A DNA stretch of 64,000 nt. Source: Rhizobium leguminosarum bv. trifolii WSM1325. Its GTDB lineage: Bacteria; Pseudomonadota; Alphaproteobacteria; Rhizobiales; Rhizobiaceae. The notes beneath the pieces are model-generated. The model did no database searches. It saw only the letters and a program-made list of their open reading frames with translations, and was not told where the DNA came from. Positions 55,365 through 64,000 of this stretch are shown piece by piece. Positions within the stretch are counted from its first letter, which is position 1, and every line of letters begins with the position of its first letter. The stretch is taken from contig CP001622.1 of assembly GCA_000023185.1 (NCBI GenBank), forward strand, positions 124,001 to 188,000, in the 5' to 3' direction. Position numbers and translations under genes: made by a program.

Positions 55365-56683
55365 CGGATATTGTTTCTCCCACATCAGGCGTCACCGTTT
55401 CCAAGGCGCCGGTGCGCCGCGATATCGGCATCAAGCGCCGCTATGCCGCCGAGCGCCGGTTCCAGGCCTATGGCATCGCCGCCATCACCTTCGGTCTCGT
55501 CTTCCTGTTCATCCTGCTGTGGACGGTGATCGGCAAGGGCTATACCGCCTTCCAGCAGACGGCGATCACCCTGCCGATCGAATTCTCCGAGAAGACGATC
55601 GACCCGAACAACAAGCGTGCGACCGACCCTTCGGTGTTGATCGCCGCCAATTATCCGGTTCTCCTGCGCGACGCGATCGTCAAGCAGCTGAACGTCAATG
55701 CCGCGAGCCGTCCCGATGTGCGCGATGCATCCGCCATGCTCTCCAAGGGTGCGCCGGTCCAGCTGCGCGACATGGTCGTCGCCGATCCGTCCATCATCGG
55801 CAAGACGGTCAATGTCACGGTGCTTGCCGACGCCAATGTCGACAGCGCCAACAAGGGCCAGATCGATCTGTCGGTCGATGAGAAGAACCGCAAGGTCAAC
55901 GACAAGCAGGTCGGCTGGATGAACGAGTTGAAGGCGAGCGGCGCTCTCCACAAGCAGTTCAATACCGGCCTCTTCGTCAACGGCAATTCCAGCCGTCCGG
56001 AGGCCGCGGGCCTGGGCGTCGCCCTGATCGGCTCGCTCTACCTGATGCTGATCGTCCTCGTGCTTGCTCTGCCGATCGGCGTCGCCGCCTCGATCTATCT
56101 CGAGGAGTTCGCACCGAAGAACAAGCTGACGGACCTGATCGAGGTCAACATCAACAACCTCGCTGCGGTCCCCTCGATCGTCTACGGTCTGCTCGGTCTT
56201 TCCGTCTTCATCAACTTCATCGGCCTGCCGCGCTCGGCCTCGCTGGTCGGCGGCCTGGTGCTGACGCTGATGACCCTGCCGACGATCATCATCGCGACGC
56301 GCGCCGCCCTTCGCGCCGTGCCGCCGTCGATCCGCGCCGCGGCCCTCGGCCTCGGCGCTTCGAAGATGCAGATGGTGTTCCACCATGTTCTGCCGCTCGC
56401 CATGCCCGGCATCCTCACCGGCACGATCATCGGCCTGGCGCATGCGCTCGGCGAAACCGCGCCGCTGCTTCTGATCGGCATGGTCGCCTTCGTCGCCAAC
56501 GCGCCGACGACACCGCTCGATCCCTCGACGGCTCTGCCCGTACAGGTCTATATGTGGGCCAACGAGGCCGAACGTGCCTTCGTTGAGCGTACTTCGGGTG
56601 CCATCATCGTCCTGCTCCTGTTCCTGATCGTCATGAACATGGGCGCCATCCTCTTGCGTCGTCGCTTCGAGCGCCGCTGGTAA
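55361..56683 (+). CDS. pstA: Phosphate ABC transporter permease PstA
   Basis: 440 residues. Long N-terminal part with one helix ([21 protein letters not shown]) and a periplasmic domain, then the five-helix core. The coupling loop is [37 protein letters not shown] and the downstream [13 protein letters not shown] is intact. The ATG overlaps the pstC stop; cotranscribed. Confidence 0.95.
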   Translation: MTDIVSPTSGVTVSKAPVRRDIGIKRRYAAERRFQAYGIAAITFGLVFLFILLWTVIGKGYTAFQQTAITLPIEFSEKTIDPNNKRATDPSVLIAANYPVLLRDAIVKQLNVNAASRPDVRDASAMLSKGAPVQLRDMVVADPSIIGKTVNVTVLADANVDSANKGQIDLSVDEKNRKVNDKQVGWMNELKASGALHKQFNTGLFVNGNSSRPEAAGLGVALIGSLYLMLIVLVLALPIGVAASIYLEEFAPKNKLTDLIEVNINNLAAVPSIVYGLLGLSVFINFIGLPRSASLVGGLVLTLMTLPTIIIATRAALRAVPPSIRAAALGLGASKMQMVFHHVLPLAMPGILTGTIIGLAHALGETAPLLLIGMVAFVANAPTTPLDPSTALPVQVYMWANEAERAFVERTSGAIIVLLLFLIVMNMGAILLRRRFERRW

Positions 56684-56699
56684 ACGGAGTTACAAGATC

Positions 56700-57515
56700 A
56701 TGAACATGTTGACGGAAGCTGCAGTTGAAAAGGCGCTGGATCACAAGATGAGCAACGTCCCGTATAAGATGATCGGAAAGGATGTCTCGGTTTACTACGG
56801 CGAAAAGCGCGCGCTATTCGATGTGAACCTGAACATCCGCGAAAACACCGTAACCGCCCTGATCGGCCCGTCCGGCTGCGGCAAGTCGACCTTCCTGCGT
56901 AGCCTCAACCGCATGAACGACACGATCGACGGCTGCCGCGTCACCGGCAAGATCACGCTGGATACCGACGATATCTATGATCCCGATATCGACGTCGTCG
57001 AACTTCGTGCCCGCGTCGGCATGGTCTTCCAGAAGCCGAACCCGTTCCCGAAGACGATCTATGAAAACGTCTCCTATGGCCCGCGCATCCATGGCCTTGC
57101 CAAGTCGAAGGCCGATCTCGACCAGATCGTCGAGACCAGCCTGCAGCGCGCCGGTCTCTGGAACGAGGTCAAGGACCGCGTGCACGAATCCGGCACCGGC
57201 CTGTCGGGCGGTCAGCAGCAGCGCCTCTGCATTGCCCGTGCCGTCGCCGTCAGCCCGGAAGTCATCCTGATGGACGAGCCCTGCTCGGCGCTCGACCCGA
57301 TCGCCACCGCCAAGGTCGAGGAGCTGATCCACGAGCTGCGCGAGAACTACACGATCGTCATCGTCACCCATTCCATGCAGCAGGCCGCGCGTGTTTCGCA
57401 GCGCACCGCCATGTTCCACCTCGGCAATCTCGTCGAGGAGAACGACACCGACAAGATGTTCACCAATCCCGACGATCCGCGCACCCAGGACTATATCATG
57501 GGTCGCTTCGGCTGA
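56700..57515 (+). CDS. pstB: Phosphate ABC transporter ATP-binding protein PstB
   Basis: 271 residues. Walker [11 protein letters not shown]-loop [20 protein letters not shown] (the PFPKTIY segment is PstB-specific), signature [15 protein letters not shown], Walker [17 protein letters not shown]-loop [22 protein letters not shown] lies before the ATG. Also part of the signalling complex with PhoU and PhoR. Confidence 0.97.
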   Translation: MNMLTEAAVEKALDHKMSNVPYKMIGKDVSVYYGEKRALFDVNLNIRENTVTALIGPSGCGKSTFLRSLNRMNDTIDGCRVTGKITLDTDDIYDPDIDVVELRARVGMVFQKPNPFPKTIYENVSYGPRIHGLAKSKADLDQIVETSLQRAGLWNEVKDRVHESGTGLSGGQQQRLCIARAVAVSPEVILMDEPCSALDPIATAKVEELIHELRENYTIVIVTHSMQQAARVSQRTAMFHLGNLVEENDTDKMFTNPDDPRTQDYIMGRFG

Positions 57516-57559
57516 TTTTGGCGTCACCAAGCCTTTCCGTTATTCGAGGATAAAGCCCC

Positions 57560-58273
57560 ATGGCATCGACACATATTTATTCTGCCTATGATGATGATCT
57601 GAAGTTCCTGTCCAGGCGGATTTCCGAAATGGGCGGCCTGGCCGAGCAGATGGTCGCCGAAGCCGTACGGGCGCTCGTCAACGGCGATACCGCGCTGGCG
57701 CAGAAGGTCATCTCCGACGATGTGATCCTCGATCACGCCGAACGCGAAATCGGCGACAAGGCGATCGTCACCATCGCCCGCCGCCAGCCGATGGCCGCGG
57801 ACCTGCGCGAAATCATGGGTTCGATCCGCATCGCCGCCGATCTCGAACGCGTCGGCGACCTCGGCAAGAACACTGCCAAGCGCGTCATCGCCGTCCAAAG
57901 CACCGGCGTTCCCCGCAAGCTCGCCCGCGGCCTCGAGCATCTGTCCGAGCTGGCGCTCGTCCAGCTCAAGGAAGTGCTCGACGTCTACACCAATCGTTCC
58001 GCCGACAAGGCGAATGCGATCCGCGAACGCGACAACGAGATCGACGCGATGTACACCTCGCTGTTCCGCGAGCTCCTGACCTACATGATGGAAGATCCGC
58101 GCAACATCACCAGCTGCACGCATCTTCTCTTCTGCGCCAAGAACATCGAGCGCATCGGCGACCACGCCACCAACATCGCCGAGACGATCTATTACATGAC
58201 GACAGGCGCGCAGCCGGAAGGCGATCGGCCGAAGGACGACAGCGCCAACACCGTCGGCGCGGTCACCGAATAA
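57560..58273 (+). CDS. phoU: Phosphate signalling regulator PhoU
   Basis: 237 residues, two repeats of the PhoU three-helix bundle. The conserved motifs are in repeat 1 (HAEREIGDKAIVTIARRQPMAADLREIMGSIRIAADLERVGD) and repeat 2 (RDNEIDAMYTSLFRELLTYMMEDPRNI...NIERIGDHATNIAE). Restrains PhoR signalling when phosphate is ample. 44 nt after pstB, same operon. Confidence 0.96.
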   Translation: MASTHIYSAYDDDLKFLSRRISEMGGLAEQMVAEAVRALVNGDTALAQKVISDDVILDHAEREIGDKAIVTIARRQPMAADLREIMGSIRIAADLERVGDLGKNTAKRVIAVQSTGVPRKLARGLEHLSELALVQLKEVLDVYTNRSADKANAIRERDNEIDAMYTSLFRELLTYMMEDPRNITSCTHLLFCAKNIERIGDHATNIAETIYYMTTGAQPEGDRPKDDSANTVGAVTE

Positions 58274-58407
58274 CTGCCCACACCCCGCCGCTTGCGTGCG
58301 CGCCCGTCCGGGCGCGCAAAGAGGTCGCAGCCAATTTTTAAATTTGCGCAGGATGCATTGCTTAAATCACCCTGGTTTAAGGATTATGCGCGAGGAGACC
58401 GACACGC

Positions 58408-59091
58408 ATGATCCCGAGAGTTGCAGTTGTTGAAGACGAGGAAGCCCTCAGCGTGCTTCTTCGCTACAATCTCGAAGCGGAAGGCTTCGAGGTCGATACC
58501 ATCCTTCGTGGCGACGAAGCCGAAATGCGGCTTCAGGAGCGCACGCCCGATCTTCTCATCCTTGATTGGATGCTGCCCGGCGTCTCCGGCATCGAGCTCT
58601 GCCGGCGCCTGCGCATGCGGCCGGAGACCGAGCGTCTGCCGATCATCATGCTGACGGCGCGCGGCGAAGAGAGCGAGCGTGTCCGCGGATTGTCGACGGG
58701 CGCCGACGATTATGTCGTCAAGCCCTTTTCGACCCCCGAACTCGTTGCCCGCGTCAAGGCGATGCTGCGTCGCGCCCGTCCCGAGGTGCTGTCGACGGTG
58801 CTGAAATGCGGTGACATCGAGCTCGACCGTGAGACCCATCGCGTCCATCGCAAGACCCGCGAAGTCCGCCTCGGCCCCACCGAATTCCGCCTGCTGGAAT
58901 TCCTGATGTCGTCGCCGGGCCGGGTCTTCTCCCGCTCACAGCTGTTGGATGGTGTCTGGGGCCACGATATCTATGTCGACGAGCGCACCGTCGACGTCCA
59001 TGTCGGCCGCCTGCGCAAGGCGCTGAATTTCTCCAACATGCAGGACGTCATCCGCACCGTCCGCGGCGCCGGTTATTCGATGGAAGCCTGA
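58408..59091 (+). CDS. phoB: Phosphate regulon response regulator PhoB
   Basis: 227 residues. Receiver domain with acidic pair VEDEEA, phosphorylated Asp in LLILDWMLPG, Thr in IMLTARGEE and Lys in DDYVVKPFS. Winged-helix DNA-binding domain from about 130 (EVRLGPTEFRLLEFLMSSPGRVFSRSQLLDGVWG, TVDVHVGRLRKAL). Activates PHO-box promoters such as that of pstS. 134 nt after phoU; may have its own promoter. Confidence 0.96.
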   Translation: MIPRVAVVEDEEALSVLLRYNLEAEGFEVDTILRGDEAEMRLQERTPDLLILDWMLPGVSGIELCRRLRMRPETERLPIIMLTARGEESERVRGLSTGADDYVVKPFSTPELVARVKAMLRRARPEVLSTVLKCGDIELDRETHRVHRKTREVRLGPTEFRLLEFLMSSPGRVFSRSQLLDGVWGHDIYVDERTVDVHVGRLRKALNFSNMQDVIRTVRGAGYSMEA

Positions 59092-59134
59092 GGGCTTTCA
59101 TCTGAGCCTGCTGAGCCCTGGCAAAACCCGCGAC

Positions 59135-59250
59135 GTCATCCTCGGCCTTGTGCCGAGGATCTGCGCACGCCAAATGAAGTATTTGAAAATAAAGTTTTTT
59201 CCCTCAAGTAGTTGAGGTGATCAGATGCTCGGCACAAGGCCGAGCATGAC
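59135..59250. repeat. 116-bp inverted-repeat (MITE-like) element
   Basis: 29-nt arms at 59135-59163 and 59222-59250 are inverted copies matching at 27 of 29 positions. Each arm is itself a palindrome around CTCGGC...GCCGAG. The centre (59164-59221) is AT-rich and non-coding. Lies between the convergent phoB and gcrA genes. Confidence 0.7.
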
Positions 59251-59280
59251 GGAGGGAAACCTGAGCTTCCATCCGCGCAT

Positions 59281-59308
59281 AAAAAAACGGGCCACTCGGC
59301 CCGTTTTC
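59281..59308 (-). terminator. Rho-independent terminator of gcrA (may act both ways)
   Basis: ACGGGCC-ACTC-GGCCCGT, a perfect 7-bp stem. T-runs on both sides: six T after it on the minus strand, TTTT on the plus strand. Confidence 0.85.
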
Positions 59309-59333
59309 TGCATTCTAACGATGGTCAGCCCGT

Positions 59334-59867
59334 TCAGCTGGCCCGCGCCGCTGCCCGGCGGCGTTCATTCACCGGCTGGTAGGCAAGCTTCTGGTGATAA
59401 CCGCAATAGGGCGAATTGTCGGGGGACTCGCAGCCGCAGAAATGGAAGTCATCCTTCAGCGGATCGCCGACCGGCCACTTGCAGGTGCGTTCGGTCAGTT
59501 CCGTCAGGCCGAGGCGGCGGGAAATCGGCACCACCACATTGCCTCTCGGCACGTATTCCATTTCCTCGATCGTTTCGATCTCGATCTCTTCCTTCAGCAT
59601 CGTCGCGCCCTGCTGGCGGGTGACGGTGCGGGTGGTGATGCGAGAGGCGAAGTTCGGCGCGCGCGGCGCCGATGTATTGCGCTTCGGCGTTCGCGCCGCG
59701 GTGTTGGTGCCGCCGGCCTTGGCACGGCCGGGAAGGCACAGCCGGTGCACTTTACCGATGACCGCGTTTCGGCTGACACCGCCAAGTTGTGCCGCGATCT
59801 GGCTCGCGCTCAGTCCTTCGGCCCAAAGCTTCTTGAGTTTCTCGACCCGCTCGTCTGTCCAGTTCAT
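59334..59867 (-). CDS. gcrA: GcrA cell-cycle regulator
   Basis: 177 residues. Alpha-proteobacterial sigma70-associated transcription factor that acts at GAnTC-methylated promoters. N-terminal DNA-binding domain MNWTDERVEKLKKLWAEGLSASQIAAQLGGVSRNAVIGKVHRL. Variable basic middle. The C-terminal sigma-interacting part has conserved Cys/His (TCKWPVGDPLKDDFHFCGCESPDNSPYCGYH). The start is the ATG of MNWTDE after GGAGACAGGGC. Confidence 0.96.
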   Translation of the reverse strand: MNWTDERVEKLKKLWAEGLSASQIAAQLGGVSRNAVIGKVHRLCLPGRAKAGGTNTAARTPKRNTSAPRAPNFASRITTRTVTRQQGATMLKEEIEIETIEEMEYVPRGNVVVPISRRLGLTELTERTCKWPVGDPLKDDFHFCGCESPDNSPYCGYHQKLAYQPVNERRRAAARAS

Positions 59868-60165
59868 GCCCTGTCTCCACCTTTTGCGTTGGTGATGGCA
59901 GAATCCCTCACCGTTGTCCCGGGAGCTCCGAAACAAGAAACGCTTGATCAATTTTGGTGACTAGTTCCGCCGCATGCAGTCTAGTAATTGATCTTTAACC
60001 TAGTGTGAGCCTGACTCCGTGACAAGAGTCGCATGAATCCGGATGAATCGAATTCGTAGTTTTCCCCAACTTGCTGTCCCTGCGTGGCATTTCTGCAATA
60101 ATGCCTGTTGAAGACTGAAAATGCCGCTGTACACCTGTGCTGCATACGCTAAGGGCGCCGTTTTG

Positions 60166-60194
60166 TTGACATTGCAGCGCGAAAAGGAAATAGT
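60166..60194 (+). promoter_or_regulatory. Predicted argD promoter
   Basis: TTGACA, 17-nt spacer, AATAGT. Predicted start near 60200, directly at the following hairpin. Confidence 0.5.
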
Positions 60195-60201
60195 GCCACT
60201 C

Positions 60202-60230
60202 GCCGCCGCAAGGCGGCATTTTTGATTTTT
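60202..60230 (+). terminator. GNRA-loop hairpin with T-run in argD leader
   Basis: GCCGCC-GCAA-GGCGGC, a perfect 6-bp stem closed by a GCAA tetraloop, followed by ATTTTTGATTTTT. It has the form of an intrinsic terminator but sits at the predicted 5' end of the argD message, 58 nt before the start codon. Confidence 0.6.
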
Positions 60231-60287
60231 CGGGCCTGGTTTCCTTAGCCGGAGTCATTGCCCGGCAACTTTGATGGAGATCGCGCC

Positions 60288-61487
60288 ATGGCTGAAGCCG
60301 CGCCGCTTTATGACACCTATTCTCGTGCCCCGCTGCGGTTCGAGCGAGGCGAGGGCGTATGGCTGATCACCGAAACTGGCGAGCGATATCTCGATTTCGG
60401 CGCCGGCGTCGCCGTCACCTCCGTCGGCCACAGCAATCCGCATGTGGTCGGCGCACTGAAGGAGCAGGCAGACAAGGTCTGGCACCTGTCGAACATCTAT
60501 GAGATCCCCGGCCAGGAGCGTCTGGCAAAACGGCTGACGGACGCTACCTTCGCCGACAAGGTGTTCTTCACCAATTCGGGCGCCGAGGCGCTCGAATGCG
60601 CGATCAAGACGGCGCGCCGCTACCAGTTTTCCAAGGGCCATCCCGAGCGCTTCCATATCATCACCTTCGAAGGCGCCTTCCACGGACGGACGCTGGCGAC
60701 GATCGCCGCCGGTGGCCAGGAAAAATATCTCGAAGGTTTCGGCCCCAAGGCGCCGGGTTTCGATCAGGTGGCTTTCGGCGACATCGAAGCGGTCCGCGCC
60801 GCGATCACCGATGCCACGGCTGGCATCCTCATCGAGCCGGTGCAGGGCGAGGGCGGCGTCCGTCCTGCCACGCCTGAGTTCATGAAGGCGCTTCGCCAGC
60901 TCTGCGACGAGAACGGCCTGCTGTTGATCCTCGACGAAGTCCAGACCGGCGTCGGCCGCACCGGCAAGCTCTTCGCCCATGAATGGTCGGGCGTCACCCC
61001 CGACATCATGGCTGTCGCCAAGGGCATCGGCGGCGGTTTCCCGCTCGGCGCCTGCCTTGCCACATCAGAGGCCGCCTCCGGCATGAAGGCCGGTACGCAT
61101 GGCTCGACCTATGGCGGCAATCCGCTTGCCATGGCCGTCGGCAGCGCCGTGCTCGACATCATCCTTGCCGATGGCTTCCTCCAGCAGGTGCGCGACGTAG
61201 CACTTGTCTTCCGCCAGGGCCTCGCCTCGCTGAAGGATCGTTATCCCGATGTGATCGAGGACGTGCGCGGCGAAGGGCTTTTGCTCGGCATCAAGGCTGC
61301 CGTTCCCTCAGCCGAACTGCTGCAGGCGATCCGCGCCGCCCATCTGCTCGGCGTGCCTGCCGGCGACAATGTCATCCGCCTTCTTCCGCCGCTCGTGGTC
61401 ACCGCCGAGGAAGCCCGCGAGGGCCTTTCCCGCGTCGAGCGCGCCGCCGAGAGCATTCGCGCCTCCAAGGTCAAGAAGACGGCTTGA
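60288..61487 (+). CDS. argD: Acetylornithine aminotransferase
   Basis: 399 residues, PLP-dependent class III transaminase of arginine synthesis (N-acetylglutamate semialdehyde to N-acetylornithine). [19 protein letters not shown] (PLP phosphate site), [27 protein letters not shown] (PLP-ring Asp), and Schiff-base Lys in [15 protein letters not shown] near residue 250. The ATG at 60288 follows TGGAGATCG. Directly upstream of argF and probably cotranscribed. Confidence 0.95.
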   Translation: MAEAAPLYDTYSRAPLRFERGEGVWLITETGERYLDFGAGVAVTSVGHSNPHVVGALKEQADKVWHLSNIYEIPGQERLAKRLTDATFADKVFFTNSGAEALECAIKTARRYQFSKGHPERFHIITFEGAFHGRTLATIAAGGQEKYLEGFGPKAPGFDQVAFGDIEAVRAAITDATAGILIEPVQGEGGVRPATPEFMKALRQLCDENGLLLILDEVQTGVGRTGKLFAHEWSGVTPDIMAVAKGIGGGFPLGACLATSEAASGMKAGTHGSTYGGNPLAMAVGSAVLDIILADGFLQQVRDVALVFRQGLASLKDRYPDVIEDVRGEGLLLGIKAAVPSAELLQAIRAAHLLGVPAGDNVIRLLPPLVVTAEEAREGLSRVERAAESIRASKVKKTA

Positions 61488-61529
61488 AGAAATTGCCGCC
61501 TTCGGGCGCAGCACAGGTAAGAAGACGAT

Positions 61530-62444
61530 ATGAGCCCTAAACACTTCCTCGATCTTTCGGCGGTCACATCAGCCGATCTCAGAACGATCATGAACGATGC
61601 GCTCGCCCGCAAGCAGGCCTTCAAGGCGGGCCAGGGCGACAAGCCGCTCGCCGGCAAGATGCTGGCGATGATCTTCGAGAAGCCGTCGACGCGCACCCGC
61701 GTCTCCTTCGACGTCGGCATGCGCCAGCTCGGCGGCGAAACGCTGTTCCTGTCCGGCACCGAGATGCAGCTCGGCCGCGCCGAGACGATCGGCGACACCG
61801 CCAAGGTGCTGTCGCGTTATGTCGATGCGATCATGATCCGCACCACCGAGCATTCGCGGCTGGTCGAGCTGGCCCAGCATGCGACCGTGCCTGTCATCAA
61901 TGCGCTGACGGATGACACCCATCCCTGCCAGATTATGGCCGATATCATGACCTTCGAAGAGCACCGCGGCCCGATCAAGGGCAAGACCATCGCCTGGACC
62001 GGCGACGGCAACAATGTGCTGCATTCGCTGGTCGAGGGTGCCGCCCGCTTCGGCTACCGCATGAACATGGCCGTGCCCCTTGGCTCGGAGCCCAAGGATC
62101 ACTATCTGAACTGGGCCCGCAATGAGGGCGCCGAAATCATGCTTTGCCATGATGCCGACCGTGCGGTCGCCGGCGTCGATTGCGTGGTGACCGATACCTG
62201 GGTCTCCATGAATCAGGAACATCGGGCCCGGGGTCACAATGTCTTCCAGCCTTATCAGGTCAACGCGGCCTTGATGGCGAAAGCCGGCAATGATGCATTG
62301 TTCATGCATTGCCTGCCCGCTCATCGCGGTGAGGAAGTGACGGACGAAGTGATCGACGGTCCGCAATCCGTGGTCTTCGATGAGGCGGAAAACCGTCTTC
62401 ATGCGCAGAAGTCGATTCTTGCTTGGTGCCTGGGCGCGATCTGA
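61530..62444 (+). CDS. argF: Ornithine carbamoyltransferase
   Basis: 304 residues. Makes citrulline from ornithine and carbamoyl phosphate. Carbamoyl-phosphate site [14 protein letters not shown] near residue 50, [14 protein letters not shown] near residue 128, ornithine-site DTWVSMNQE, and the catalytic Cys in [13 protein letters not shown] near residue 265. 42 nt downstream of argD. Confidence 0.97.
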   Translation: MSPKHFLDLSAVTSADLRTIMNDALARKQAFKAGQGDKPLAGKMLAMIFEKPSTRTRVSFDVGMRQLGGETLFLSGTEMQLGRAETIGDTAKVLSRYVDAIMIRTTEHSRLVELAQHATVPVINALTDDTHPCQIMADIMTFEEHRGPIKGKTIAWTGDGNNVLHSLVEGAARFGYRMNMAVPLGSEPKDHYLNWARNEGAEIMLCHDADRAVAGVDCVVTDTWVSMNQEHRARGHNVFQPYQVNAALMAKAGNDALFMHCLPAHRGEEVTDEVIDGPQSVVFDEAENRLHAQKSILAWCLGAI

Positions 62445-62534
62445 ACCATAATCGGACGTCGCGAGAGACAGACTCGCGACCGCGTGAGCGAAGGGCACGC
62501 TGGCCCATCGCTCTGAAACTAGGAGTTAAAAGCC

Positions 62535-63527
62535 ATGGCAGAAGCTGCAGCCGCCCTCGGCCAGTTTGATTTCGCCGGCGATGACCATGTCGTCCCCTTC
62601 CAGGTGGAAGGGCTGGATGTGCGCGGCCGCGCCGTCCAGCTCGGCCCGATGCTCGACGCCATCCTCGAGCGTCATCATTATCCCGCACCCGTTGCCCGGC
62701 TGCTTGCCGAAGTCGTCGTGCTGACGGTGCTGCTCGGCACCTCGCTGAAGTTCGACGGCAAGTTCACGGTGCAGACCAAGGGCGACGGCCCGGTCGATCT
62801 TCTCGTCGCCGATTTCTCGACGCCGGAAAATGTCCGCGCCTACGCCCGTTTCGATCAGGCGCTGCTCAACAAGGCGATCGAGTCAGGTGAAACCGAGCCG
62901 GAGCAACTGCTCGGCAAGGGCGTGCTCGCCTTCACCATTGACCAGGGCAAGTTCAGCCAGCCCTACCAGGGCATCGTTCCGCTCGACGGCACCACGCTGG
63001 AAGATATTGCCGGCGTCTATTTCCGCCAGTCGGAGCAGATCCCGACGCGCGTCCGTCTTGCCGCGGCCGAACTCTTCGACCGTGACGATGCGGGCAAGCC
63101 GCGCCATCGCTGGCGGGCAGGCGGCCTCGTCGCCCAGTTCCTTCCGGAAGCGCCGGAGCGCATGCGCCAGCCGGATCTCCACGGCGGCGACGGCGACACC
63201 GGCAGCCGCCCGCACGGCGAGGACGATGCCTGGCTCGAAGCGCGTTCGCTGGTCGAGACCATCGACGCCGATGAACTCACCGATCCGCTGGTCGGAACCG
63301 AGCGGCTGCTGTTCCGCCTGTTCCACGAGCGCGGCGTGCGCGTCTACGAACCGCGCGCGGTTTTCGACCGCTGCAGCTGCTCGCGCGACAAGATCAAGGG
63401 CGTGCTGAAGGGCTTTTCGGCCGAGGAGATCGAGGCCAGCCAGGAAGATGGCGAAATCGCCGTGACCTGCGAATTCTGCTCGACCACCTACCGCTTCGAG
63501 CCGGCCGAACTTCAGCCGGCGGAATAG
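62535..63527 (+). CDS. hslO: Redox-regulated chaperone Hsp33
   Basis: 330 residues. Holdase activated by oxidation. N-terminal Hsp33 domain (FQVEGLDVRGRAVQLGPMLDAILERHHYPAPVARLLAEVVVL, LGTSLKFDGKFTVQTKGDGPVDLLVADF). C-terminal zinc switch with CxC in DRCSCSRDKIKGVL and CxxC in CEFCSTTYRF, all four Cys present. AGGAGTTAAAAGCC lies before the ATG. Follows argF by 90 nt, an order common in rhizobia. Confidence 0.96.
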   Translation: MAEAAAALGQFDFAGDDHVVPFQVEGLDVRGRAVQLGPMLDAILERHHYPAPVARLLAEVVVLTVLLGTSLKFDGKFTVQTKGDGPVDLLVADFSTPENVRAYARFDQALLNKAIESGETEPEQLLGKGVLAFTIDQGKFSQPYQGIVPLDGTTLEDIAGVYFRQSEQIPTRVRLAAAELFDRDDAGKPRHRWRAGGLVAQFLPEAPERMRQPDLHGGDGDTGSRPHGEDDAWLEARSLVETIDADELTDPLVGTERLLFRLFHERGVRVYEPRAVFDRCSCSRDKIKGVLKGFSAEEIEASQEDGEIAVTCEFCSTTYRFEPAELQPAE

Positions 63528-63659
63528 GCGCGGTTAAGGACACGCACAGCGAACAATAAAAGATTAGCGATGATGCAGCACGGTGACTCGACTTCGCGTA
63601 GTCACTGTGCACCTATTCTGTTTCATTGGTTCTGGCCTAAGAAAGCGGATGGGGCGTTG

Positions 63660-64000
63660 ATGAGACTTTTGTTTTTTGTACTCGCGCTCATAGCTGCGAT
63701 GCCACCAGTGAGCTTGGCTGATGACCAGACAGTCCCATGGAAAGAGGTCGGGGGCTGGAGCGTGGCTGTCGACCCGACTTTAGACAATGGCTGTTTTGTT
63801 CTGACTTCCTTTGATGACGACACCATTTTTCGTCTTGGCTTCAATTTCCGCAAAAAGGACAACCCTCTTTACATTCTGCTCGGAAACCCAAACTGGAAAT
63901 CCTTGGAGAAAGGTAAGCATTATCCCATCGAACTCTCGTTCGACCAGTCTAAACGGACGGCTGATGGGAGAGGTCTGGATCTCGATGGCCTCAAATCATT
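63660..64000 (+). CDS. Small secreted protein, partial at window end
   Basis: Open from the ATG at 63660 to the window edge (113 codons, no stop). Signal peptide RLLFFVLALIAAMPPVSLA. The mature part starts DDQTVPWKEVGGWSVAVDPTLDNGCFVLTSFDDDTIFRLGF, a pattern like small periplasmic proteins with an invasion-associated or DUF-type beta fold. No family confirmed. Lower GC than hslO. The minus-strand open frame here (63623-63862) is its shadow. Confidence 0.65.
   Translation, partial: MRLLFFVLALIAAMPPVSLADDQTVPWKEVGGWSVAVDPTLDNGCFVLTSFDDDTIFRLGFNFRKKDNPLYILLGNPNWKSLEKGKHYPIELSFDQSKRTADGRGLDLDGLKS

Larger units (their letters stand above)
59868..60287. other. Divergent gcrA/argD intergenic region
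   Basis: 420 bp. Includes GATTC/GAATC sites (about 59906-59911 and 60042-60053) of the GAnTC type that could matter for gcrA. It also has a promoter-like TTGACA/AATAGT pair before argD and a hairpin with T-run. No convincing open frame. Confidence 0.55.

Overview
This 64 kb window looks like a chromosomal segment of a fast-growing rhizobium (Rhizobium leguminosarum/etli type). The evidence is high-GC codon use, a GcrA cell-cycle regulator, the gcrA-argD-argF-hslO order, a phoR-pstSCAB-phoU-phoB cluster with a PHO box, an SbmA/BacA-type ABC protein, and many copies of a mosaic palindromic intergenic repeat resembling the RIME elements of Rhizobium. The species call is inference; no 16S or other marker is present.

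Layout. 0-3.2 kb: dihydroorotase (pyrC), a membrane diguanylate cyclase and a glyoxalase-fold protein. 3.4-4.5 kb: an intact IS110-family element sitting in a palindromic repeat. 4.6-11.1 kb: small-molecule and stress genes, namely a GST, a TetR-controlled NmrA/DUF1772 pair, pyrE, a fructokinase, and an ArsR regulator divergent from a desaturase. 11.2-20.5 kb: carbon metabolism (otsA, pgi, fadD, beta-mannosidase) with a PRC-barrel protein and a glyoxalase. 20.5-24.4 kb: an OsmF/YehWXY-type osmolyte ABC transporter in ATGA-overlapping order. A LysR-like regulator with two helix-turn-helix units and a TTG start lies divergent from it, followed by cutC. 27-36.4 kb: a deoxy-sugar (probably L-fucose-type) catabolic operon with its own ABC importer, mutarotase, aldose dehydrogenase, UxaA-family dehydratase, zinc alcohol dehydrogenase and divergent GntR regulator.

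36.5-37.9 kb: an IS4-family element with a clear 11-bp target duplication inside a RIME-like repeat; its transposase is frameshifted at a C6 run. 38-45 kb: an SbmA-like ABC fusion, a MarR regulator divergent from a SnoaL-like protein, a methyltransferase, a P-loop kinase-like protein and a DHA2 efflux pump. 45-47.1 kb: a less conserved stretch with a Gly/Ser/Thr-rich secreted protein, a HigBA-type toxin-antitoxin pair, a small secreted protein and tRNA-Thr(CGT). 47.2-50.7 kb: nitronate monooxygenase, an anchored conserved protein and PPK2. 50.7-59.1 kb: the phosphate regulon. 59.3-63.5 kb: gcrA, argD, argF and hslO. The window ends inside a small secreted protein gene.

The most striking observation is in the IS110 element. 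The roughly 150 bp of non-coding DNA upstream of its transposase holds two short words, TCATCCT and ACCTCAG. They read as the left and right target guides of a bridge RNA for exactly the site into which the element is inserted. An uninterrupted copy of that site lies about 100 bp away. Both insertion sequences in the window landed in palindromic intergenic repeats.
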